DNA of 5,003 nt, taken from NCBI GenBank assembly GCA_964499485.1, contig CAZCLF010000065.1, positions 1 through 5,003 on the forward strand, written 5' to 3'. Shown here piece after piece: positions 1 to 4,788 of the stretch. The stretch is from Ga0074130 sp964499485 (GTDB lineage Bacteria > Pseudomonadota > Gammaproteobacteria > Burkholderiales > Rhodocyclaceae). A program made the translations under genes and the position numbers. The notes beneath the pieces were generated by a model. The model was not told where the DNA came from. It did not search any database and saw only the letters and a list, made by a program, of their open reading frames with translations. How positions within the stretch are numbered: the stretch's first letter is position 1; every line of letters begins with the position of its first letter.

Positions 1-36
1 CTGCCGCTGCTGCGCGAAATCATGCAAGCCGGCTGA
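1..36 (+). CDS. hda: C-terminal end of upstream gene, probably DnaA regulatory inactivator Hda (partial)
   Basis: Only the last 11 codons and a TGA stop (34-36) are in the window; they read LPLLREIMQAG. This resembles the end of Hda, where a conserved basic-hydrophobic stretch of the type LTLPLLREML closes the protein (E. coli Hda ends in a similar TIPFVKEIL pattern). In many betaproteobacteria hda lies directly upstream of an HAD hydrolase and pcnB, which matches the order here. Hda is an AAA+ protein that, with the DNA-loaded beta clamp, promotes ATP hydrolysis by DnaA and so limits re-initiation. The identification rests on 11 residues plus gene order and is therefore tentative. The next gene starts 33 bases downstream, so co-transcription is plausible. 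Confidence 0.4.
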   Translation: MPLLREIMQAG

Positions 37-58
37 AGCCTCAGCCGCTCATTCTTTC

Positions 59-63
59 AGGTG
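59..63 (+). promoter_or_regulatory. Ribosome binding site deciding the HAD hydrolase start
   Basis: AGGTG lies six bases upstream of the ATG at 70. The GTG at 61, in the same frame, would be a longer start but overlaps this site and has no comparable purine-rich motif in front of it. The site therefore favours ATG 70. Confidence 0.5.
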
Positions 64-69
64 TCTCTC

Positions 70-732
70 ATGAAACTCGTACTCTTTGATCTCGACAACA
101 CCCTGCTCGCCGACGACAGCGACTTCCAGTGGGCGCAATTCCTTATCAGTAAGGGCGTGCTCGATCGTGAAGTCTATGAAGCGCGCAACCAACAGTTTTA
201 TGACCAATACAAAGCGGGCACGCTGGACATTCATGAATTCCTCGACTTCCAGCTCGCCCCACTGGCGCGTCATGCGCGCGAAGTACTGGATGCTTGGCAC
301 CGCGAATACATGGCCACCGTGATCCGTCCCGTCATTACCGACAAGGCGCGGGCGCTGGTCAATCAACATTTGGCTGAAGACAGTCTCGTCGCCATCGTCA
401 CCGCCACCAATGTGTTTGTGACCCACCCGATCGCCCGTGAATTCAAGATTCCACATCTGATCGGCACCATCCCTGCGCAGGAAGGTGGCCGCTTCACAGG
501 CAAGCCGCGTGGCACACCATCCTTCCGTGAGGGCAAGATCGAGCGCGTCAATGACTGGCTGGAATCGCTTGGCCTGTGGTGGGGCTCGTTTGAGTCGACT
601 CATTTCTACAGCGACTCACGCAACGACTTGCCGCTGCTTGAAATCGTCAGCCACCCCGTGGCTGTCGATCCGGACGACACCTTGCGCGCCCATGCTGAAA
701 GCAAGGGCTGGCCGGTAATCTCGCTGCGTTAA
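70..732 (+). CDS. HAD superfamily subfamily IB hydrolase (phosphatase)
   Basis: A 220-residue haloacid-dehalogenase-type phosphatase, probably cytoplasmic, related to the SerB-like IB branch. All HAD motifs are visible. Motif I is FDLDNTLL with nucleophile Asp7 and acid/base Asp9. Motif II is VTATN (110-114, Thr111). The motif III lysine is probably in GKPRG (Lys145) or at Lys156. Motif IV is YSDSRNDLP with metal-binding Asp182 and Asp186. The helical segment between motifs I and II (about 15-100) is the C1 cap typical of subfamily IB. Relatives are often annotated as HAD-IB hydrolase, histidinol-phosphatase or phosphoserine phosphatase; nothing here fixes the substrate, so I give no symbol. 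The start was set at ATG 70 because it places motif I at the usual N-terminal distance and has an AGGTG site; GTG 61 would add three residues. It sits between a probable hda and pcnB, an order common in betaproteobacteria. Confidence 0.9.
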   Translation: MKLVLFDLDNTLLADDSDFQWAQFLISKGVLDREVYEARNQQFYDQYKAGTLDIHEFLDFQLAPLARHAREVLDAWHREYMATVIRPVITDKARALVNQHLAEDSLVAIVTATNVFVTHPIAREFKIPHLIGTIPAQEGGRFTGKPRGTPSFREGKIERVNDWLESLGLWWGSFESTHFYSDSRNDLPLLEIVSHPVAVDPDDTLRAHAESKGWPVISLR

Positions 733-768
733 ATTGCGCTACTCAAGCCATGCAGCAGCCCTGACCAG

Positions 769-802
769 TGGCCCGGGCCAAATTAGCAGTATCAGCACTG
801 CT
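769..802. repeat. Palindrome and hairpin in the gap before pcnB
   Basis: Two symmetric elements lie close together. TGGCCCGGGCCA (769-780) is a perfect 12-bp palindrome. AGCAGT (785-790) and ACTGCT (797-802) are perfect inverted repeats around a six-base loop. In addition the hexamer GTATCA occurs at 789-794 and again at 803-808, 14 bases apart. Neither element is followed by a run of T, so a simple Rho-independent terminator is unlikely. A protein-binding operator or 5'-UTR structure is possible, but no known regulator site was recognised. Confidence 0.45.
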
Positions 803-809
803 GTATCAT
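783..809 (+). promoter_or_regulatory. Weak sigma-70-like promoter candidate for pcnB
   Basis: TATCAT (804-809) matches the -10 consensus at five of six positions. The best -35 is TTAGCA (783-788), four of six, at a short 15-base spacing. It would start transcription near 815, about 30 bases before the pcnB ATG, and it overlaps the inverted repeat at 785-802. The 114-base gap after the HAD gene is the largest in the first half of the window, which supports a separate promoter here. Short motifs like these occur by chance, so this is only a candidate. Confidence 0.28.
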
Positions 810-846
810 TGCCGCTTTCCGGCCCTACGCCACCAGACACACACTC

Positions 847-2202
847 ATGATTCGCAAGCTGTTGCGACGCGTCTTCAAAAAGCCCGCGCGCACCTCCCGT
901 AAAGACCAGAGCTCGCCCGCCGAGCTAGCAGTAGCCGTGCATGGCGTACGCCGCGAGCAGGTATCGTCAGCGGCACGCCGCACCTGTGACACCCTTCAAC
1001 AAGCTGGCTTCAAGGCTTATGTCGTCGGCGGTGCGGTTCGTGACCTGTTGATTGGCGTTGATCCAAAGGATTACGACGTCGCCACCGACGCCACTCCCGA
1101 TGAGGTACGCGCCCTATTCCGCCGCGCACGCATCATCGGTCGCCGCTTCCAGATTGTGCATGTCATGTTCGGCAGCGAAACCATTGAGGTCTCGACCTTC
1201 CGCGCTGCCCACGACAAAAATACCATTACCGATCAGCATGGCCGTGTGCTGCACGACAATGTGTGGGGCAGTATTGCGGAAGATGCAGCGCGCCGCGACT
1301 TCACCGCCAACGCGCTCTACTACGACCCAGTCAAGGAAATCATCCTCGACTATCACGATGGCGTAGCCGACATTCAGGACAAAACCCTGCGCATGATCGG
1401 CGAGCCGCGTACGCGCTACCGCGAAGATCCAGTACGCATGCTGCGTGCGGTGCGCCTCGCCGCCAAGCTGGGCCTACAGATCGATGCAGCCACCGAGCAG
1501 CCGATCCGCGAAATGGCCGAACTGTTGGAGAACGTGCCGCCAGCACGCCTCTTCGACGAGATGCTTAAGCTACTGACCTCCGGCCATGCCGTTGCCTGCA
1601 TTAAACGCCTGCGTGCGGCTGATCTGCATCATGGCTTACTGCCCTTGCTGGATGTCATTCTCGAACAGCCGATGGGCGAGAAGTTCGTGATGCTGGCGCT
1701 GGCGAACACCGATGCCCGCGTACGCGCTGGCAAGACCACCTCACCGGGCTTCCTGTTTGCCACCCTGTTGTGGCACGAAGCCTTGGCTAATTGGGAAATC
1801 CGCAAGAAGCGCGGCGAGCTGCCAACCCCAGCGCTGTTTGAAGCAATGGACGAAATCCTCGATCAGCAAGCGGAAAAGCTGGCGATCACACGCCGCATTG
1901 CCGGCGACATCAAGGATATCTGGCTGCTACAGCCACGCTTTGAGAAGCGCTCCGGCAAACATCCGATGCGCCTGATTGAACAGCCGCGTTTCCGCGCAGG
2001 TTACGACTTCCTCCTGCTACGCGCGCAAAGTGGTGAAGTGCCCATGGAACTGGCCGATTGGTGGACTGCGTTCCATGATGCCGACTACAGCGAACGCGAA
2101 ACCATGCTGGTGCCGGACACTGACCCGAAAAAGCGCCGTCGCCGCAAACGCAGCAACAGCAAAAAGAGCGAGGCCCCAGATACCTCCGGAGATGCCGCTT
2201 GA
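847..2202 (+). CDS. pcnB: Poly(A) polymerase I
   Basis: A 451-residue class II nucleotidyltransferase that adds 3' poly(A) tails to RNA, marking transcripts for decay in bacteria. The N-terminal domain carries VVGGAVRD (59-66) and the catalytic carboxylates Asp75 and Asp77 in DPKDYDVAT, with a third acidic residue, Glu114, in ETIEVSTFR. IIGRRFQIVHV (96-106) fits the signature published as separating bacterial poly(A) polymerases from the closely related CCA-adding enzymes. RRDFTANALYYD (149-160) and REDPVRMLRAVRLAAKLG (192-209) are the following family blocks, then the helical RNA-binding body. The tail at 427-440 is strongly basic (PKKRRRRKR), as in other PcnB proteins, and probably contacts RNA. 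Length is close to E. coli PcnB. The basic start (MIRKLLRRVF) is typical of beta-type PcnB and supports ATG 847, although no clear Shine-Dalgarno precedes it. Its stop overlaps the folK start. Confidence 0.95.
   Translation: MIRKLLRRVFKKPARTSRKDQSSPAELAVAVHGVRREQVSSAARRTCDTLQQAGFKAYVVGGAVRDLLIGVDPKDYDVATDATPDEVRALFRRARIIGRRFQIVHVMFGSETIEVSTFRAAHDKNTITDQHGRVLHDNVWGSIAEDAARRDFTANALYYDPVKEIILDYHDGVADIQDKTLRMIGEPRTRYREDPVRMLRAVRLAAKLGLQIDAATEQPIREMAELLENVPPARLFDEMLKLLTSGHAVACIKRLRAADLHHGLLPLLDVILEQPMGEKFVMLALANTDARVRAGKTTSPGFLFATLLWHEALANWEIRKKRGELPTPALFEAMDEILDQQAEKLAITRRIAGDIKDIWLLQPRFEKRSGKHPMRLIEQPRFRAGYDFLLLRAQSGEVPMELADWWTAFHDADYSERETMLVPDTDPKKRRRRKRSNSKKSEAPDTSGDAA
2188..2191 (+). promoter_or_regulatory. 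Ribosome binding site deciding the folK TTG start
   Basis: GGAG inside the pcnB reading frame lies seven bases upstream of TTG 2199. The nearby ATG at 2192 is in a different frame, and no in-frame ATG fits the conserved N-terminus, so this site supports the TTG start and coupling to pcnB translation. Confidence 0.65.
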
Positions 2203-2678
2203 CGCTAGCCTACATCGCCCTCGGCGCCAATTTGGGTGATGCCGAGGGTACGCTGCGGGTTGCCATGGAAGCGCTGGCAGCACTCCCCGGCGCCACCCTG
2301 AAAGCCTGCTCCTCCCTGTACCGCACGGCGCCGATCGGGCTCATCAATCAGCCCGACTTCATCAACGCCGCCGTAGCCTTGGATACACCGGCCAGCGCGA
2401 ACGACTTACTGGCTCAGTTATTTGCGATCGAGCAACGCTTCGGACGTGAGCGCAGCGTGCCCAATGCCCCGCGCACACTGGATCTCGATCTGCTACTGCA
2501 TGGGAATGAACGCTCGGATACGCCAGCGCTCACCTTGCCGCACCCGCGCATGCACGAGCGCGCCTTTGTGCTCGCGCCCTTGGCGGAAATCGCTCCAGAC
2601 CTGGTCGTCCCTGGGCATGGCAATGTCAGCGCCTTGCTGGCAGACTGTGCAGATCAATCGATTGAAAGGATTGTCTGA
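2199..2678 (+). CDS. folK: 2-amino-4-hydroxy-6-hydroxymethyldihydropteridine pyrophosphokinase (HPPK)
   Basis: A 159-residue cytosolic enzyme that transfers pyrophosphate from ATP to 6-hydroxymethyl-7,8-dihydropterin, the step before dihydropteroate synthase in folate synthesis. The whole family pattern is present: YIALGANLGD at the start, the LYRTAPIG loop (40-47), QPDFINAAV (51-59), FGRERSVPNAPRTLDLDLLL (81-100) and LPHPRMHERAFVLAPLAEI (113-131). The two Mg-binding aspartates, Asp95 and Asp97, and His115 and Arg121 fall at the same numbers as in E. coli HPPK; Arg83 and Arg92 provide the usual basic ATP contacts. Length equals the family norm. Translation starts at TTG, whose bases overlap the pcnB TGA, with GGAG seven bases upstream, so it is probably coupled to pcnB. 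The DUF486 gene begins two bases after its stop. Confidence 0.95.
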   Translation: MTLAYIALGANLGDAEGTLRVAMEALAALPGATLKACSSLYRTAPIGLINQPDFINAAVALDTPASANDLLAQLFAIEQRFGRERSVPNAPRTLDLDLLLHGNERSDTPALTLPHPRMHERAFVLAPLAEIAPDLVVPGHGNVSALLADCADQSIERIV

Positions 2679-2680
2679 GC

Positions 2681-3037
2681 ATGTTGGGTTTTAGCGGCCT
2701 ACCTGTCATTGTGCAAACGGCCTTGTTGCTGGCCGCTTCCAATATCTTTATGACTTTCGCTTGGTACGCTCACCTCAAGAATCTGAACGACAAACCTTGG
2801 TGGGTTGCCGCATTGCTGAGCTGGGCGATTGCCTTATTTGAATATCTGATCCAAGTACCGGCCAACCGCATCGGCCACACTGAGCTCGACCTCGGGCAGC
2901 TCAAGATCATGCAAGAGGTCATTACCCTCATGGTCTTCGTCCCCTTCGCCGTTTTCTACATGAATCAACCCTTCAAGCTCGACTTCCTGTGGGCCGGCCT
3001 GTGCCTGCTGGGGGCGGTGTATTTCATTTTCCGATAA
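2681..3037 (+). CDS. DMT-family small membrane protein (DUF486/DMT_6)
   Basis: A 118-residue, very hydrophobic inner-membrane protein. Four membrane segments are apparent at about 7-28, 41-59, 77-95 and 99-117, separated by short loops; HLKNLNDKPW (31-40) and QVPANRIGHTELD (58-70) are the main polar stretches. The sequence matches my recollection of the DUF486 family (Pfam DMT_6, in the drug/metabolite transporter clan), including FMTFAWYAHLK, LFEYLIQVPANRIG, QLKIMQEVITL and the FLWAGLCLLGAVYFIFR end. The substrate is not known for this family. Members are half the size of EmrE-fold pairs and may dimerise, which is inference. AAAGGA (2665-2670) lies ten bases before ATG 2681, and only two bases separate it from folK, so it is probably the last gene of the pcnB-folK unit. 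It also sits just before panB, which could hint at a metabolite link, but nothing in the sequence proves this. Confidence 0.88.
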   Translation: MLGFSGLPVIVQTALLLAASNIFMTFAWYAHLKNLNDKPWWVAALLSWAIALFEYLIQVPANRIGHTELDLGQLKIMQEVITLMVFVPFAVFYMNQPFKLDFLWAGLCLLGAVYFIFR

Positions 3038-3075
3038 GCAAAACTTCTACACCACAGGCACGGGGCAAGCAGCTG

Positions 3076-3105
3076 TCGCCATGGGCTGGGGGGATCGGCT
3101 AAACT
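3076..3105 (+). promoter_or_regulatory. Weak promoter candidate upstream of panB
   Basis: TAAACT (3100-3105) and TCGCCA (3076-3081) each match the sigma-70 -10 and -35 consensus at four of six positions with an 18-base spacer. The spacer holds a six-G run (3088-3093). A 5-bp inverted repeat, GGCTA (3097-3101) with TAGCC (3114-3118), overlaps the -10. The 105-base gap between the DUF486 gene and panB has no T-tailed hairpin, so transcription may also continue from upstream. Low confidence because both boxes are weak. Confidence 0.25.
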
Positions 3106-3142
3106 TCGGCCTCTAGCCTGATGCCGCCGCTGAGGACACCGC

Positions 3143-3613
3143 ATGACTTATCTCGCCACCGACCGCTCGATTGAAAAGCCCGTCACCCTCCACGAGCTGG
3201 GTCGCATGTACGCCAGTCGCGAACCCATTACCAGCCTGACGGCTTATGACTCCAGCTTTGCGGCATTGCTCGATCGCGCCGGCGTGGACATCATCTTGAT
3301 CGGCGACTCCGCTGGCAATGTAATCCAAGGCCATAAGTCCACGCTGCCAGTCACGCTCGATCAAATGGTTTATCACACGGAATGCGTGGCCCGNNNNNNN
3401 NNNNNNNNNNNNNNNNNNNNNNNNNNNNNNNNNNNNNNNNNNNNNNNNNNNNNNNNNNNNNNNNNNNNNNNNNNNNNNNNNNNNNNNNNNNNNAAGCCAG
3501 CGCGCTTCGTGCGCAACTTCATGGACGGTGCCAGCAGCATCGAGGAGGCTGTCCATAACTATGTGGTCGCGGTCAAAGACAAGACCTTCCCTGCCCCTGA
3601 GCACTGCTACTGA
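3143..3613 (+). CDS. panB: 3-methyl-2-oxobutanoate hydroxymethyltransferase, interrupted by an assembly gap
   Basis: PanB makes ketopantoate from 2-ketoisovalerate and methylene-tetrahydrofolate, the first committed step of pantothenate synthesis. The first 83 residues are clear: ITSLTAYDSSFAALLDRAG (29-47), LIGDSAGNVIQGHKSTLPV (52-70) and the YHTECV block (77-82). Asp55 corresponds to metal-binding Asp45 of E. coli PanB. After 100 Ns the last 39 residues follow, from KPARFVRNF to PAPEHCY, matching the usual FxKNF...PxxEH end. Aligned by eye to E. coli PanB (264 residues), roughly 150 residues are missing, so the true protein is about 273 residues and the gap near 450 bases. The counterparts of Asp84, Lys112 and the general base Glu181 lie in the gap and cannot be checked. 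GAGGA (3132-3136) lies six bases before ATG 3143. The stop overlaps the next gene's ATG by one base. The gene is probably intact in the organism. Confidence 0.93.
   Translation: MTYLATDRSIEKPVTLHELGRMYASREPITSLTAYDSSFAALLDRAGVDIILIGDSAGNVIQGHKSTLPVTLDQMVYHTECVAXXXXXXXXXXXXXXXXXXXXXXXXXXXXXXXXXXKPARFVRNFMDGASSIEEAVHNYVVAVKDKTFPAPEHCY
3394..3493. other. Run of 100 Ns (scaffold gap of unknown length)
   Basis: Exactly 100 Ns interrupt panB. A round 100 is the conventional placeholder for a gap of unknown size. The flanking panB pieces imply that about 450 bases are really absent. No inserted gene or repeat can be inferred from the flanks, which both read as panB. Confidence 0.97.
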
Positions 3614-3825
3614 TGAAGGCAGTCGTTGCCGTTTGCGGCATCCTGCTGATCATGGTCGGTCGCATATTTATCTATCGCGCCTCGAAGGCCGCATGGATGA
3701 AAGAAGGTGACGCCAGTCCCATGAGCAAGCTGATGGCCGACCCTGAGCTCAAATCCCGTTACCGTTTTGGACAGGCGCAATACTTTATTGGCGTTGCCGT
3801 GTTTGCCGCCTGCTTCTTCCTGTAG
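3613..3825 (+). CDS. Small two-helix membrane protein of unknown function, between panB and panC
   Basis: I do not recognise this 70-residue protein. It has a hydrophobic N-terminal segment (about 2-20, including VVAVCGILLIMVGRIFIY), a polar middle of about 34 residues with several basic and acidic residues (22-54, including KAAWMKEGD and ADPELKSRYRFGQ), and a hydrophobic end (about 57-70, GVAVFAACFFL). Two membrane spans with a short loop are the likely form; the first could alternatively be an uncleaved signal anchor. Its ATG overlaps the panB TGA (bases TGATG at 3611-3615), and its stop is 14 bases before panC, so it is embedded in the pan operon and probably translated by coupling to panB; no strong Shine-Dalgarno is seen. 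The tight packing argues it is a real gene. A role in pantothenate or beta-alanine movement would be speculation. Confidence 0.78.
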   Translation: MKAVVAVCGILLIMVGRIFIYRASKAAWMKEGDASPMSKLMADPELKSRYRFGQAQYFIGVAVFAACFFL

Positions 3826-3839
3826 AGAGCACGACCTGT

Positions 3840-4679
3840 ATGCAAGTCCATCCCACCATTGCGGGCCTACGCGCGGCCCTGAAACACGCCACGCAAGCGG
3901 GTAAGCGCATCGCCTTTGTGCCGACCATGGGCAACCTCCATGACGGCCATATCGCCCTGATGACCGAAGCGCGCCAACATGCAGAGGTTGTGGTGGCAAG
4001 TATCTTTGTCAATCGCCTGCAGTTCAGACCCGGCGAAGACTTTGATGCTTACCCACGCACCTTCGAAGCGGATTGTGCGCGCCTCACTGCAGCGGGCGTC
4101 GATCATCTGTTTGCGCCAGACGAAGCCGAGATGTATCCGCAGCCCCAGCAATATCAGATTGAGCCGCCACCAGAACAGCAATCCATCCTTGAGGGCGAGT
4201 TCCGCCCCGGGCATTTCCGCGGCGTTGCCACCGTGGTGGCCAAGCTCTTCAATATCGTTCAGCCGCAGGTGGCGTTGTTTGGCAAAAAGGATTTCCAGCA
4301 GGTCATGGTCATCAAAAACATGGTCCGCGAGATGGCTTTTTCAATTGATATTATTGATAGCCCCACTATCCGTGCTGATGACGGCTTAGCCTTGTCCTCA
4401 CGTAACGGCTACCTCTCGACCGAGGAACGGGCCGAAGCGCCCCGTCTGGCAAGGGAATTGGAGAAAGTGGTGACTGCCATCCGGGGGGGGGATCGTGACT
4501 TTTCAGGCCTTGAAACCGCAGCAACACAGGCACTCGCTGCCCATGGCTGGGTGCCTGATTATGTTGCGATAAGGCGAAAAAGTGATCTACAATCGCCGTC
4601 CGCTCACGAATCCGAGTTGGTGGTTTTGGCGGCGGCCAAGCTTGGCCGCACACGCCTAATCGACAACCTGGAAGTTTAG
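3840..4679 (+). CDS. panC: Pantothenate synthetase (pantoate--beta-alanine ligase)
   Basis: A 279-residue cytosolic enzyme that activates pantoate with ATP and joins it to beta-alanine to give pantothenate. The Rossmann-type nucleotidyltransferase features are all present: VPTMGNLHDGH (27-37) with the HxxH-like His34 and His37, ASIFVNRLQF (53-62), EDFDAYPRT (66-74), FRPGHFRGVATVVAKLFNIV (121-140), ALFGKKDFQQ (145-154) with Lys150, Asp151 and Gln154, and the KMSKS-equivalent IRADDGLALSSRNGYLS (177-193). The C-terminal domain (about 194-279) is the normal length. Arg59 replaces the proline usually found in VNPxQF; I recall this as normal for betaproteobacterial PanC. Codons 215-217 are built on a nine-G run. 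It starts 14 bases after the small membrane gene with a weak AGAGAG purine stretch ten bases upstream. Confidence 0.96.
   Translation: MQVHPTIAGLRAALKHATQAGKRIAFVPTMGNLHDGHIALMTEARQHAEVVVASIFVNRLQFRPGEDFDAYPRTFEADCARLTAAGVDHLFAPDEAEMYPQPQQYQIEPPPEQQSILEGEFRPGHFRGVATVVAKLFNIVQPQVALFGKKDFQQVMVIKNMVREMAFSIDIIDSPTIRADDGLALSSRNGYLSTEERAEAPRLARELEKVVTAIRGGDRDFSGLETAATQALAAHGWVPDYVAIRRKSDLQSPSAHESELVVLAAAKLGRTRLIDNLEV
4483..4491 (+). repeat. Nine-G homopolymer inside panC
   Basis: Nine consecutive Gs span the Arg215-Gly-Gly-Asp218 codons (CGG GGG GGG GAT). With nine Gs panC is in frame to its normal end. Ten Gs would give a stop two codons later, and eight would give a stop after 26 further codons, so length change here would truncate the C-terminal domain. 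Confidence 0.9.
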
Positions 4680-4682
4680 GAG
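4678..4682 (+). promoter_or_regulatory. Shine-Dalgarno at the panC stop, in front of a short ORF
   Basis: AGGAG overlaps the panC TAG stop and lies six bases before ATG 4689. This is one of the best-matched ribosome binding sites in the window, yet it is over 100 bases from panD and so cannot serve it directly. Confidence 0.5.
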
Positions 4683-4688
4683 TCTGCG

Positions 4689-4775
4689 ATGCGCTCATGC
4701 CGGCAGATTCCAGCAGCATATAAAGAGGCAGCGATAGCCGCGCTGCCGTGGGATGAATTGCCCGCCTTTGCATGA
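4689..4775 (+). CDS. Possible 28-codon leader ORF between panC and panD
   Basis: A short frame opens at ATG 4689 with AGGAG six bases upstream and closes at TGA 4773-4775, one base before the panD Shine-Dalgarno at 4777-4783. It would encode 28 residues, starting MRSCRQIPAAYK and ending LPWDELPAFA; eight of the 28 are alanine. It has no membrane segment and I do not recognise it. The arrangement, ribosome site, short peptide, internal hairpin (4727-4747) and stop abutting the next ribosome site, is what a translated leader or coupling ORF would look like. A chance ORF of this length in GC-rich DNA is common, so the ribosome site and placement carry the argument. Confidence 0.35.
   Translation: MRSCRQIPAAYKEAAIAALPWDELPAFA
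4719..4724 (+). promoter_or_regulatory. -10-like TATAAA upstream of panD
   Basis: TATAAA matches the sigma-70 -10 consensus at five of six positions in an otherwise GC-rich stretch, but no convincing -35 element lies 15-19 bases upstream. It could provide a minor internal promoter for panD, starting near 4731 inside the hairpin region. Confidence 0.2.
4727..4747 (+). repeat. 7-bp hairpin in the panC-panD gap
   Basis: GGCAGCG (4727-4733) and CGCTGCC (4741-4747) are perfect inverted repeats around a seven-base loop, a GC-rich stem ending 41 bases before the panD ATG. No T run follows, so it is not a standard terminator. It could be an mRNA structure affecting panD translation, a processing or stability element, or coincidence. 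Confidence 0.5.
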
Positions 4776-4776
4776 G

Positions 4777-4783
4777 AAAGGGA
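4777..4783 (+). promoter_or_regulatory. panD ribosome binding site
   Basis: AAAGGGA lies five bases before ATG 4789. In-frame ATGs also occur at 4798 and 4801, but this site and the match to the family N-terminus select 4789. Confidence 0.7.
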
Positions 4784-4788
4784 ACGCA

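Noticed and set aside
61..69. GTG at 61 as the start of the HAD hydrolase
   Set aside because: It would overlap the AGGTG ribosome site of ATG 70 and adds only three residues not expected before motif I.
49..603. 184-codon open frame on the minus strand opposite the HAD gene
   Set aside because: It is antisense to a gene with all HAD motifs, has no recognisable domain, and such frames are common opposite GC-rich genes.
769..780. 12-bp palindrome as a Rho-independent terminator of the HAD gene
   Set aside because: It has no loop and no following T run.
1263..1568. 101-codon plus-strand frame inside pcnB
   Set aside because: It lies out of frame within the conserved catalytic region of pcnB, is Arg- and Pro-rich as expected from codon bias, and has no ribosome site.
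3081..3116. 11-codon ORF starting ATG in the gap before panB
   Set aside because: No Shine-Dalgarno precedes it and it overlaps the likely promoter; probably chance.
4016..4018. Arg59 in PanC in place of the proline of VNPxQF as a damaged active site
   Set aside because: I recall VNRLQF as the ordinary form in betaproteobacterial PanC, and all other catalytic motifs are intact.
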